A stretch of 64,000 nucleotides of DNA from Brassica napus (Eukaryota; Streptophyta; Magnoliopsida; Brassicales; Brassicaceae): positions 11,325,065-11,389,064 of the forward strand of contig NC_063452.1 in assembly GCF_020379485.1 (NCBI RefSeq). The letters run 5' to 3'. Position numbers and translations under genes: made by a program. The notes beneath the pieces are model-generated. The model was not told the origin of the DNA, searched no databases, and saw nothing but the letters and a program-made list of their open reading frames with translations. Every line of letters starts with the position of its first letter. Position 1 is the stretch's first letter. Positions 21,501 through 33,784 of this stretch are shown in pieces.

Positions 21501-24500
21501 AACAGAGAAATACTCTTTTATCATTTCAGTTCTATTCTACTTACCTTAACTCCTCTTTAATTTATTCGTAAAATACACTCACCACTAGGATAAGACCTGC
21601 GCCTTGCGCATGGTGAGTTTACTTGTATATTTTATCGATAATTTTTTTTATATATTTGATCATTTTATTCATACATCTACAATGTTTTTTGTTGTTATTA
21701 TATAATTTTTTTCCGATGGACCGGATCAATTTTTATTAAAAATTGTGGAACTAAAGTATAATTAATATATCATGGGTTGACCAGATTAAACATTAAACAA
21801 ATTATGACATAAAAACCTTATTTTTTCCACCGAACACATTCTTGAAAAAAGTGAACAGTATTGTCTCCACAGTTGAATTATATTGACATTTATCTTCTAT
21901 ATGGTTTTGAAAGGTTTCAGATCAACCACCATGTTGATACATATTATTTTAATGTTTTTAGTCGTATGCTTAAGAAAAACTTACATTTTTGTAATTTAAA
22001 GTCGTTTTAAACAAATTCAAAATATAACATATAAGAAAAATATCTAACATATAAGAAAAATACAACATATAAGGTTTCCTCATTTTTGTAATTTAAAGTC
22101 GCTTTAAAAATTTTAAAATATAACATATAAGGTTTTCTTATTTTTTAATTTAAAGTAATTTAAAAAAAACAAAATATAACATATAAGAAAAAAATTAATT
22201 TTTTTATTATATGATTAATGTGAATGTTTAATTTTTTTTAATAATATAAATTAAACAAAATGAAGAATGATGCAAAATTGTTATTAAATCTTTATTATTC
22301 ATAGTCATTAGTTGTCGTATACATTTTAATCATATTAGGTAATTTCGTAGCTTTTATTTAAGGAAAGAATACACGCTTTTATATTTTGGGTTAATATAAT
22401 GTTCTCTACTAATTGGATTTGGACCAACATTTTTTCAATTGATTAATTCTTAAGCTGCCAAGTAAGCTAAATTGTCAACATAATTAATTGACACATAAGC
22501 AGGGTCTCTTTTTAATTAGTACAAAGTTAAGATTACAACTTTTTAAATGAACCTCAATTAATATATAGGGGATTTTGAGAGGAAAATAATCAAAAGAAAT
22601 TTTCATTAAAGAGGTAAAAAAATCATTTTACCCCTACTTTATAGATATATATATAAATATAAATAATTATTTCAATAAATAAAAAATATTATTTTCGAAT
22701 TTGAACTTTTATAAAAAAAATTGAATTTTTATTTTTATTTTGAAATCCGAAAACTCTTTTTGAAACTATTTTAAATTTAAAGTATTTATTTATTTATTTT
22801 TAAAAAATTTAAACTCAACCTTCAAAGCCATAATCTTGATCCGCACAACCGTGCAGATGATTATTTTCTTTTTTATACATATAAATATTTGATTTACATG
22901 ATTAGTGGTATATAATTTTAATATTTACCATACTACTAATAGTTTAATATAATATTTCAGACATAACAATTTTATAGTTTGCATGCAATAATTTAATTTA
23001 TTGTTTCAGATTATTAGTGATATCTCTCTTATTAATACATGAACACTAACTAAAACCTTACATTATATGATATTTACAATAAATTATGTTCAATCTATTC
23101 AATTAAAATAGAAGTCATAACTTATATGTGATTTGTTTTATTTGGACCATCTCTTAGAAAATTACTTAAATGAATTTTTGTATACATATTTGAATTATTT
23201 TAAATATTCTAAAAGAAATCAAACAGGTATTCCCATATTTTCTCTGAATAAATATTTTAATTATTTATTTGTAATGCATTGTGTTTGTTTTGTCCTTTTA
23301 AACCTGATTTTTTCTCTTTATTATTATTTTTTAGTTTTCCTATGTTGTCTATTGGTGATTTAGACTTTTTTACTCAGAAATTTTTTGATTATTTAAAATG
23401 AATTTTTTCAATGTCAAAACTTTTGCAATTCTTCATCTATCATACATCACATTATATAATTAAAACTTTAACCTACATCTACATTTGATAATAAACACCT
23501 TGAGAATAAAATTATTCACATGAAATATATCATTCATCTGTCATTTATGTTAACGACATAAATTGGTATGATACATATTTTACTTTCAAAATTGCACAAG
23601 ATAAAAGAAACAAAAAAAACTATATTAATGAATAATATATTAATATGTTCTATATAAAAATGAGCTTGATTATCATTTTGTAAACAAACAGTCATATACT
23701 TCTATTATTGAAATATAAACTTAAATCGGTCACTATATTTAATAACAGAAACTAAATGCACTTTCAAAATAGCATTTGTAGACCGATCATTCATATTAAT
23801 AGCATATTATCAACATTATGGTATAAAATTCTAAATTAACAAATCCTTAACTGTTAGAGATCAAAGTTTTAGTTGAAAAATATTATGTTAAATTAATATC
23901 ACAAATTTAATACAAAATTGTACATGAATTTAACATAATTACAAAATTAATTAAATATTTAAAAGGTACAGTTTAAGTGAAAACTAAATATACATTTGTA
24001 TTGTAAATAAATAAATATGAAAGTAATTAAATATTTAAAATGTTTGCTTTAATGAAAAATGAAATATATATTTATATTGTAAATAAAATATATGAAAAAA
24101 AATTATTCAAAGAAAATATGGAAATATCTATTTGGTTTCTCTTAGAATCATTAAAATAATTCAAATATGTATACAAAAATTCATTGAAGTAATTTTCTAA
24201 GGAATAATCCAAATAAAAAATCACATCTGAGATAAGTTATGATAAAACACTTTTGTCATTCTAACCCTTTTATGCTATATTTATATGATAAAGACTTTTT
24301 AAAGTTACCATAGAGAATTTCTCTAAATAAATTTAGGTGATATAAACACTACATATCTTATTATATAAAGTAGATTTTGTCTATTTCCCGGTGATGCCAC
24401 GTCATAAATTCATTCAATCTACATGTGACACCTGTCCCCCTTTAAACTCTGCGTTTTGTTTCATTTGTTCTTACATTTTATAGGCTGTGTCGTATTCATT

Positions 24501-27500
24501 TATTGGGTTTCTGTTTTGTAAAATCATTATTGAGATTCAGGAGATGTACCGTCGTGAATAGTCTGTGAGTTAAGCTTTGATTCCATCGATTCGTATTTGG
24601 CTCATATCCTCCGAAACGATGTCTTGATTCATGACTTCTTAACTCCATCAATTCACATCAGTCATGATTTCACATTCAATGTTATTTATCTCTCTTATAT
24701 AGGCGGTGTATCTCCCCTATAAAAAGGTAAGCTTCATCCCTTGAACATCATCTTCACAATTCGTTCTTTTCATTTGCTTTGTTTATGAGCTTTTGTGACC
24801 TTTAGTTTCTAGGGTTCATGTCTACTGCAAGCTCTAATTAGGTCAACCAACAATGGAGGCTGTATCCGGTGGTTCCCGGATCTACCATACTCCCACACTC
24901 GGTTCTGTTGTAAACTCCATAAAATGGAATCATACGAGTAAGAACTGTCCGATTAGTCACATTTTTCTGGGTTTCTTGATAGGTGTGAGACTAGAGAAGT
25001 AATGCCTTTCACGTAGTGATTAGCTATTCTCACTTTTGATCTCAGGTTATGCAATTATTGAGCTTTGATTTTTTAGAATGTATCAAGATATTATGTGATA
25101 TGCTGTTTGAATTGAGTTTATTGTTTAAACTGGTGTGCGCCTTTAAGGATCTTATTTGGGAATGTGATTAGTCAGTAGCTTTCAAATGAAATGATCATAT
25201 TTAGAAAATTTGGTTTCTTTCTTACTTTCTTTGATGTGTTGCAGTTCAGTTTTTTTTAATGCAGATTTTGTTGTAGCGAGGTCGGAAGATGATAAGAACA
25301 TATACATATGTGGCAAAAAGATAAATATAGTTTGGGAATTCAAAAAGATGAGGAGTAGAGGATTAACCGAGAGCGTGATGTCATCCTCAAGGAAATGCAA
25401 GAGGTAATGGCATCATTACTCTGTTTTCTTAAAAAATCAAACTTTTCATGTTCTGTTCTCTATGGTTTTAGTTCAGATGATGTATCATAGTTTATGTGTG
25501 TGTGAGTAATTGTGAGTCTTTTGAATTATGGTTCACATTTTTTCCAAGCCTTTATATTTCCAGAACAACAGTTACAAGAATGATAATAACTCTTTAATGC
25601 GCAGTGACGACTCAACAGCAAGAGATGTAAACTGTAATTTGTTCAAGACAAAGATGCGAGCAGTGTCTATGATCAGAGTGAGGCTAGCATTGGATGGAGT
25701 GTGGTAACTGGAACCTTGGCAGGTCAATTTTTATATTTCAGATTACTATCTGATAAAGAGGGACACAATAAGTGGTTCGGTGGTGGTTAAAACGAAACAT
25801 GCGATTGCAGCTAACGTCCGATCTTATGGGTTTTTGTCGGGTTGTAAGCGAAACAAAGCTGTCTTGGTTGTTGATAGTACTATAGATCTCTATTAGTTGA
25901 TCCGATGTGTGTAGCTATGACCAGGCAGGAACATATGTATATAAGTTGATATATTTTGGTGATAATTTTGATGAATGCTAAACGATTGAGGGGAATGTTC
26001 TCAAATTGGGGTGCAGATGAGTGTTCTTCACAAGTGGCAGAAATCAGTATTATAGTAATGAAAAACTTCAGGGTTTACAGAAAAGCTTACCTATTACGTC
26101 AGATCCTTGCCAAAAAATAAATAAGAAGAAAATTAAATTTGTTGGGAAGATGTAGATTCCTTTTACTGTAGCCAAAGGTATCGCTTACAAAAAGGTTTCA
26201 AGGTACTCTTATCTAAAATGTTTGAAAGTATTCTTCTGCAAGAAGTTAATATATTATACAAGTATATATTTAATTTTGACTTGCTTTACAAAAATCCAAA
26301 ATCGATAATGCCGGAATTGAAATAAAATCGATATATTCATATATTTGGAAACTATTTCCTTCATAAAGTGTCACATAAATATGATTTTGTTTACGAATTT
26401 CTTTGAAATTTATATTAACAGCTAAATTTTGAAACCAAATTATTGTATCAAAATATTTTAAAATAAATAATAAAAGAAAACCATTAATACAACATGTTAC
26501 AAAATAATTGTGTGTAAAAGACTATTATATTGTTTATGAAAAATTTAGACAAGACCAGGGCAGCCAATTTCTGGAAGGAAATATACAGATCAATCCATGG
26601 AATTAGTGTCTCTAGGCTCGAATATTACCGATCTTACACACATACTATTATTATAAGCAAATGAACAAATTCTTTTTTATTATGTACTATGTTTCTTAAA
26701 GTTGTATTATATTTGTTGGTCTAAACTATTGTATTATGTGTGTTTTCATATGTTTTGGAATGTTTTTTCAGCTGCTTCTCGGTTATGCTGGACTTTTTGT
26801 TGCAGGTATGCCAAAGGAAAAGGTTAAAAAGGTATCATCTCTCTCCCGAAGCCCTACTTTTTTTCAATCTTGCTTTGGTGAAGGCAACAATGGACTTACA
26901 CTGTATCCATCTCTCTCTTGGCTTTCCTTTATCTTTGTTGTAACTGTTGTAAAATGCTTCTTTTGGTTAAAATGCAGTTTATTAACGCTTATGACTATTT
27001 AACGCTTATGAAGGTTCAGAAGTTTTAAAGACTAGAAGCACTGCAGTAAAAATGGTTTGTAATTAAAACTATTGCCAGCTTGATAGACAAACAAGGCATT
27101 ACTCCTCATTATTGATCAACTTTGTTTTGGTACAATTGATTGATCCGGCTGAACTGAAGAAAGGTCCTCTAGAACAGTTCACACATGAGATGGAACTTTT
27201 TCTATGGAAGTAATGTTTGGCTGAACAAATGTTGTATCTTATCACTTTTGGTTTTTCTTTCTCCTCTCATTCACAAAGTTAGTTTCTTTTGTTGATTTAT
27301 TATGTAGGTACGATACAGTTACTCTCAGACTTTGTTTGTGAAAGGCTTTCTTTTCGTATGTTTTGTGGGCATTGAATTTTCAAAGAATGTGACTATATTT
27401 AAAAAACAATCTGATGAACAAACGTGGATTGATCCGAAATTATACCATATAATATATTTCCAACATGATATATAATATTTTGATAAAAAACATCATATAT

Positions 27501-28982
27501 AATATTTAAATGATTTTAAATTACTTAACAAAAGCAAAACATTTTTAAGGAAACAAATATAGTAAATTTGTTAAATAAAAATAGATTAATTATATATACA
27601 ATATAATCAAATACAAAAAAAAACTAATAGAATAAAAATACAACAATCACTGATTTTATTATTAAAACTAAATAATATATATACTATGTGTTTCGCCCGC
27701 ACATGCGGATATATACATTTCATAATTACTTATTAATACATATATTATAATTATCGTTTTATTTTAATATATATATTTAGATTTTGGATCATTCTAATTG
27801 TTATTAATATTAATCATTTATCTAATCAAAAAAATAAAATTCGTTTTTAGTTTTGGCTAATATATATATTTTATTCATTAAGGGTACAAATAATATTAAC
27901 CACTTCAACTTTTAACGTAAGAGCTCGAACGTGAAAAATCACTTTGCAAATAATAGTATATATATATATAAACACTTATCAGTTTGAATATTAATATGTT
28001 TATTTGATAAATATTTCAAATTTATGTAGTGACTATCAATAATATATTTTTGTACTATCTAGCTATTTATAAGAAAAAAGATTTATTATTTTTTATTTTT
28101 TGAATTATCTAAACTAATATGTATAAGAGAAATTAAAAGTGTCAATAAATTCAGAAACAAAAATTTAAAGGTAGACATAATTTATATGCTGGATTTCAAA
28201 TTCAATATTGAACAAATTAATATATTTTACTAACTGATTATAATTTTTTTAAAGAATAAACATTGATGAAATGTTAAATAGTGACATTTACATCATAATA
28301 TTTTTAAAATAAAACAAACTTATTATTGTCAAAAAGAATAACAAAATATTCAATATAATATTATTTTATTTTAACTATATTTTATTAATTACTATATTTA
28401 AATTGTTTTTCACTCACTTACCCGCTCGTAGGGCGAGTTTTACCCTAGTTATATATATGACATATTATATTTGCCTAATTCTAAAGAAGTATAAGTAAGA
28501 AGAGCAAACCAGTTTAGAAAGTGTTCTCCAGCTATATTGCCAACATCGTTCAAAGCTTGGTTCCATATTAGCCGCCTATCCTCTTGTTTTCGAGCACAAG
28601 TTTCACTGAAAACTTCCCCGAATTCTCCAGTCTGTTTCCGCACATGGGATGGATCTACTCCGTAGAAGACCGTCATCACTATTTGCCCAATCTCTTCCTT
28701 GCACTTCAAAATCTCCACCAGCTCATCCAAACACCAGCTGGAAGAAGCATAGTTCTTCGAGAGCACCACGATGGAGATCCTCGATTCGCTAATAGCTTGT
28801 GTGAGTGCAGGAGCAATGGTTTGGCTTTTCTCGATCCCTTGATCGTTGAACATGGTAATTCCATTGCGATTGAACTGTTTGCGTAAATGACTGAGAAAGG
28901 TTTTACGGACGTCTGGTCCATGGAAGCTCGTGAAGACGCCGTATCTCCAGGTCCGAGGCAAATAAGAAGAGGAAGAAGCCAT
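18561..28982 (-). CDS. TNL B: intact RLM1-like TIR-NBS-LRR resistance protein
   Basis: Intracellular immune receptor. Exons on the minus strand: 28510-28982 (TIR), 20282-21377 (NB-ARC), 19878-20177 and 18561-19790 (LRR, C-JID). Every junction has GT-AG, phases match, and lengths sum to 3,099 nt: an open frame of 1,032 aa. TIR: starts [17 protein letters not shown], with [17 protein letters not shown] and the [12 protein letters not shown] segment holding the catalytic Glu region. The join [16 protein letters not shown] is canonical for this clade. NB-ARC: P-loop [27 protein letters not shown], kinase-2 [28 protein letters not shown], and MHK in place of MHD. LRR repeats ([21 protein letters not shown]...) precede a C-terminal jelly-roll domain with [13 protein letters not shown] domains of this type are NADases signalling through EDS1. 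Intron 1 is 7.1 kb and full of Helitrons. The first in-frame Met lies 10 codons upstream; MASSSS fits the family. Confidence 0.87.
21585..22572 (-). mobile_element. Non-autonomous Helitron in intron 1 of TNL B
   Basis: On the minus strand it starts TCCCCTATATATTAATTGAGG after an A, and ends with the hairpin GCGCAAGGCGC, then AGGTCTTATCCTAG before a T. It is 988 bp, AT-rich and non-coding. Internal sequence (22230-22370, ending in a run like TTTATTATTCATAGTC) is recognisably similar to 60760-60910 of the Helitron at 60030-61134, so both belong to one family. Confidence 0.82.
22573..24355. repeat. Inverted-repeat AT-rich element between two Helitrons
   Basis: Sequence around 23107-23255 (AGTCATAACTTAT ... 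ATGAATTTTTGTATACATATTTGAATTATTTTAA ... CCATATTTTCT, quoted in parts) recurs in reverse complement at about 24105-24240. This forms an inverted pair with roughly 0.85 kb between the arms, suggesting a DNA transposon or foldback element. The outer borders could not be fixed. No coding sequence is recognised. Confidence 0.6.
24356..28448 (+). mobile_element. Probable large Helitron with captured gene fragments
   Basis: Starts TCTTATTATATAAAGTAGATTTTG after an A, and ends CCCGCTCGTAGGGCGAGTTTTACCCTAG before a T, with a CTCG/CGAG stem near the end. Between them are GC-richer, exon-like islands (about 24540-25000, 25250-25410, 25600-25900, 26760-27000), some with plausible splice borders. One (25740-25895) reads [20 protein letters not shown] in an open stretch I do not recognise. 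I see no Rep/helicase. The last 800 bp are AT-rich and may contain further Helitron ends (e.g. CCGCATGTGCGG, minus strand, near 27690-27705), so this could be two nested elements. Confidence 0.52.
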
Positions 28983-29899
28983 GGGAGAGGATCGTGAGTG
29001 TTTCAAGGGCACAGATTCACAGAGATGTGTTCGGGTAAGCCTTAAATAACAGGAGAAAATAGAAAGGGCGTAGTCTCACCGTTGAGTGAGATAGAAGTTT
29101 CTTCCTCTTCGAAAAGTAAAGTAAAACGAGTGAAATAGATAAGTTAAATTATGAGGGGTATCTTTCTTACCCAAAATAATAGTAAAATTATGAAAAGAAA
29201 GACAAGTAAAACGAGTGAACTACATACATAATAGTAAAAAATATGAAAAGAAAGAAAGAAACCGTAGACTCTTTGATTGGCATATTTTTAGATACTAAAA
29301 TTTAAACACGTTTTTTTCTTGCTTTTCTATAATATATTAATAGAATTTAACAAACAAGTCCGTGCGGATATTTTTTATTTTATGAATGTATAAAAGTTTT
29401 AAATATCTAATTTACATTTTAGCGTTATATTTTGTAACTGTATAATTTTATTGTTTAGGTTACTTAATTGAAATTATTAATATATAACAATTTTGTTTTA
29501 TATATTTAACTTTATTATTAATTGTTATTACTTACTAATATATTTATTTTAGTTCAGTATAATAAATTTATAATCTGAAATAATTAAATAGATAATTTTT
29601 TTCAAAATATTTTTTCTTTAATCAAAACAACACCGTTTTACCGGTTTTGTTGAATAGTAACTTAAGTTACGGCCAATGTTAATATTGACACGTTCTTATA
29701 AGTTCAGGTAATTTTTCTGAATTATAAGCAAGTTGAGGTCGTAGTCAATACCAGTCGACTGAAATTGCAGAAGATGTCTTTTTTCCCAATAGAACACATG
29801 ATAGTTTGTCTATACGCATAACTCTTCAGCGCAGAGAGCTCACGTAAGAAAACACAGCAAGACGTGTGAGCAGATTTGCATAATATGGTAAAGCATGGC
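28983..29899. other. Region between TNL B start and TNL C end
   Basis: Promoter side of TNL B (leader about 28983-29100) followed by AT-rich DNA. A degenerate Helitron-like 3' hairpin (TCCGCACGGA, minus strand, near 29360) was noted. No further gene is seen. Confidence 0.4.
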
Positions 29900-31324
29900 G
29901 GCTAATGATGACTTACCTAACTTCTATCGCCTTTCTTACCGAAACCAAGCTTCTACTTTTTCTCACAGAATTAGATAGAACAAAGCAGAGGGAGAGCCAA
30001 CTCCAACAGCCTGTGTTCCTTGCTGTCACAGATTACTCCATTTGGTGTCGTCTTCCAAAAAAGTTGGATCGTCATCTCCCATTTGTGAGACTAATACTAT
30101 CAAGTTCGTCTTCGGTCCAGATATGGACTCCACATTCAATAATGTCAAAGCTGTTATAACTGCAGCTGAATTCGAACACTATCTCTCTGCTCTCTTTGCA
30201 GGAACTGATAAATGGCAAACGAGAGTTGAATATAAATATATGTTCACCTCGACATTTGGAGAAAATGCCTGGACGGAACACCTCCTCAACTGGGTCTAAG
30301 TCACCATTGCCTATTCGACAGCACAATGATTCAAACCCGTTGTTGTACTCGCTGGTTTGGTGGTTAGGTGACACCACAACGCAGAGATTTAATCTTGATA
30401 AAGCAGAAAGAGAATTGTCACCATCTGGAAAAATAATGGTAAATGAATTTCCTCTGGCTACGTAACCAAACTCTGCAGGTACTTCTCTTCCGGGTAAGAT
30501 AGCCCATCTGCACAGAGACGAACATTGGATAACTTCTTTTTGTGCTTGTTGGTCCAACTTGAAGCAGTTGGTGAAAACGAGTGTTGCATCTGAACTGTGA
30601 TTCAAAGGGCAGAATACTGTCTCCAGTGATTCACAGTCTTCTGCAGTTAAGGATTTGAGCGAACCAGGGAGCTCTGGCAAATGGCAATGATCTGAGTCTT
30701 TTGCAGCCAGTTAGATTAAGGTGCAACGAATAAAGATCTTTGATGCAATCTGGAATACTTTCAATGTCAGTATAGCTTAGGTCCAGATACCATAAAGTCC
30801 TCGGGAGATGTGTTAATCCCTTCTCTCCACTTTTCTTTATACTGAGACACGCAAGGCGAGGGAAGAGCCTAAGTGCAGACACATCTTCTATCTCTGTGTA
30901 TGATATATCAATTTTTACCAAGTTGGTAGATATAATTGAAAAATTTCTCAACTTTGAACACCTTTGCATGTCAATGTTTTCAAGGGATGCCAAGTTAAGG
31001 TGAGGTGGAATGACTTGTAGGTTTATGCAGTTCCCCATCCGCAAGTCTTTTAGATTTTGAAGATGTGTAAAAGAGGATGGAATCTCTACCAAACTCTCGC
31101 AGACACTCAGGTCCAGTTTCTCTAGATTTCTAGCATTTGAAAGATCCGGGAGTTCTTTCAAATGACAAGACAGTGTCAAATCCATCTTCTTGAGATTTGT
31201 TAGCGGCTAAATGTAAAACAACACAACAATACAGAGTGAAAATCAAATAAAATGAAGAGAAAGTAACTGATCATGTATATATTTAAGTACAAGACCAACA
31301 TGGATTCCTTGCCAGAGGTACTCG

Positions 31325-32225
31325 TGTTAACTTGAAGAAAAGAAATGGAGTCAAAAGAGAAGTATAGAGGAGTTTGGTCGAGTGTGCAAACTTAGAGCGA
31401 GGCCGTACGGATTTGGTACGGACGTGTACGGACCGTACGGATCCGTACGGACCAGGTCAACCCAAGAATGCATAACTTGAACATTTAAGAAGATATGAAG
31501 TTGGTGCAAGAATAGGGCGCAAGGCACAAGTCCGGGCATGGTCAGAATGAGTCATGAAGGCTTTGTGCAAGGTTAGGGACTTAGAATCATGGTCTGGTCC
31601 GTATGGAATCAAAGAAGAATCAAGAAGATGCTGTGTGGATAAGGAAGGGAGCTGGCGCCAAAGACAGGCTGGAACAGGCTGGCTTTTGGCTGTGAAAAGA
31701 AGTAAAGGGAGACCATGTATCTGGCCTGATAAATGGGAAGATTCAAGGGAGCCTCACAGCAGCCAATTAGGCGCCAGTCTCCACCTTGACCAGATTCAAA
31801 TAAGCCAATCATACAGCAGCAGGAACACAGCCAATGAGAGACAACGACCAGCTCCACTCTCCATCTGATCCATCCATTCTTCAAGTCTATTAGAAGCCAT
31901 TAGATTTAGGTTATGAGATTAGAAATGTAAAGGCTCATATATAAGCTTGTATTGGCCGATTTGTAAACCCTAAGGGAGTAAGGGGGAGTTCCCCTCTCCA
32001 CTTCATGAATGATAAACTTGTTCTTGAATCTGAAACCCTAATCTCTAATCTCTTATTCTCCTAATCTCTCAGCCTCTTAATCTCTATTCCTAAGTCTCTT
32101 ATTCTCTCATAAACACTCTCATCAATCTCTCTTTCTAAATCACCTAGAGCAAGCTCTCATCTTTCTCCATTGGAGGTTATACACACACACATACAACCAG
32201 AGAAGAGAACTCTACAAATCTCATA
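31325..32225 (+). mobile_element. 901-bp solo LTR in exon 3 of TNL C
   Basis: Bordered by a perfect 5-bp duplication ACTCG (31320-31324 and 32226-32230), beginning TGTTAACTTG and ending ...AATCTCATA. There is no internal retroelement region, so this is a solo LTR left by recombination between two LTRs. It has LTR anatomy: an upstream repeat-rich part, a TATA-like CTCATATATAAGC at about 31935, and a downstream CT-rich part with ACCCTAATCTCTAATCTC. Its position inside the exon proves the host TNL was already dead or was killed by it. Confidence 0.87.
31403..31452. repeat. GTACGGA cluster with an 18-bp palindrome in the solo LTR
   Basis: Six closely spaced copies of the core TACGGA/GTACGG. Inside is CCGTACGGATCCGTACGG, which is its own reverse complement. 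It lies in the presumed U3 promoter part of the LTR, where such repeats often act as transcription-factor sites. Confidence 0.8.
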
Positions 32226-32584
32226 ACTCGAGCTTGATGTATCGCATGCAAAGGTTGACAAGATTTTCTGGATGGAATGTAGATGGAAGACACTTGTTTG
32301 GATATGATGTCCATTGTAGTAACCTTAGACGACGGGGAAACTCCATCTCCACTGGTAAATGCATTCCATCATTCCCATCATCTACGCTTTTGTAGATGGC
32401 GAGGAATCGAAGGTTGGACATCCTCTTAAAAGCTCTCTTGCTTACAATCAGCTCACTGATACCTGATACATCAAATGATATACCAGACACAACACTGGTA
32501 CCCTAAACCAAAACAAATAAAGAGAAATTGTTAGGACCGCATGCAAGATTCTTTTTATCTCAACCAGATGTCTTGTTTAAATTA

Positions 32585-33754
32585 CTCCCTCCTTTTTTAA
32601 AGATAGATATTTTCTAGATTGTAAGGTATTTTAATAATTAATATTGATAAGTTGTACTCTCTCTGTTCCCGAAAATAAGATTTTATAGAATTTTCACGTT
32701 TATTAAGAATATAATAAATATTTACAATTTAATCTACGATTTACTTTTCAATACACTTTCCAATAACTATCCACCAATAAAATTTAATCAATTCAAATAT
32801 TCATAATTAATGTTTCTCAAAAGTATACAAAAGTACCTTTAAAATATAGAAATATAGAAAATCTATTTTTATGGAACAAGAATAAACTCTAGAAAATCTT
32901 ACTTTCGGGAACGGATGGAATATATTTTAAGAAATATCAACTGAAAATATTTGAACTGATCAAACATCATCAATTGATAGTTATTGAAAATTAGGAGTGT
33001 CAAAATGAGCTATAGCTCATGATCTGACTCATCTCAACTCGTTTTTTCATGAGCACGATCCCTATATTTTAAGCTCATTTAATAAATGAGTTTAATGATC
33101 GAGCTTAAATTAGATCACGAGTTATATGAACGATCTTTAATGAACATGAGCTGACTCATGAGCTTGTTTATTTTATACTTACAATATATATATATCAGGA
33201 TAATTTCTATTTTTTATGTAAAAAAGAGATAATTTCTATATTTATCATATTTATCATTTAAAATTAAAATGTCAAACCAAATCTTCTTAAAAAATAATAT
33301 CTATATCAATCATATTTATCTTCTAAAATTAAAATGTAAAACATACATATAAGACATAGAAGATGAATTGGCTCAAGACTCTCACGAAGAATAGGGATTT
33401 GGATCATTGGTTTTGCTTCAATTTAATTTATATTAGGTGTTTTTTTTATTTTTTATTTTCATCATGTGTTGGTTTTTATGTTGTATTTAATATTTATGTT
33501 TTGGATTTTTTAATATTTAAATTTTGAACAATATCATAGAAGTTATTCTATCACTATTTTATTTTATAATTATTATTTTTATTTAGATCACGAGTTATCT
33601 CATTTAACTCATGATCTAGATGATCTGAGTCCGAGTTTACATATTGAAGCTCATATAATAAATGAGCTGAGCTGAGTTAGCTCATGAAAGAGCCGATCTC
33701 ACTATGAACTGAGCTGAGTTGAGCGAGCTAGCTCATAAAAAAATATGGAGGGAG
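32585..33754. mobile_element. Stowaway-type MITE with nested insertions
   Basis: Outer ends CTCCCTCCTTTTTTAAAG and ...AAATATGGAGGGAG with flanking TA. Nested within: another Stowaway at 32657-32930, and a larger unit starting TTAGGAGTGTCAAAATGAGC at about 32991 whose two ends are rich in GAGCT/AGCTCATGA palindromic words (32995-33180 and 33590-33735). No protein coding. Confidence 0.65.
32657..32930. mobile_element. Stowaway MITE nested in the 32585 element
   Basis: Ends CTCTCTCTGTTCCCGAAAA and, in reverse complement, TTCCATCCGTTCCCGAAAG, with TA on both sides. The TTCCCGAAAATAAGATT subterminal sequence is paired with AATCTTACTTTCGGGAA on the right. Confidence 0.8.
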
Positions 33755-33784
33755 TATCATTTAAGGTTATTAATTCAGTTCAAC

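Larger units (their letters stand above)
21378..28509 (-). other. 7.1-kb transposon-filled intron 1 of TNL B
   Basis: Donor GTTTGC after 28510 and acceptor TTTTTTAG before 21377, in matching phase. Contents: one sure Helitron (21585-22572), one probable larger Helitron (24356-28448) ending only 61 bp from the donor, and an inverted-repeat element between them. The same intron in pseudogene A is 1.25 kb. Confidence 0.7.

Noticed and set aside
27680..27710. 3' end of a further Helitron (minus strand, CCGCATGTGCGG hairpin)
   Set aside because: The hairpin is good but the terminal CTRR is not present (ends ...CATAG), so it is not annotated as an element.
28510..28982. Free-standing TIR-only gene
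   Set aside because: The exon ends at a canonical donor whose phase matches the NB-ARC exon at 21377, giving the conserved NWDNEA junction. A truncated TIR product by intron read-through is still possible but is not the main model.
31554..31868. 104-codon open frame in the solo LTR
   Set aside because: No recognisable domain, opposite-strand open frame of similar length, and location within an LTR.
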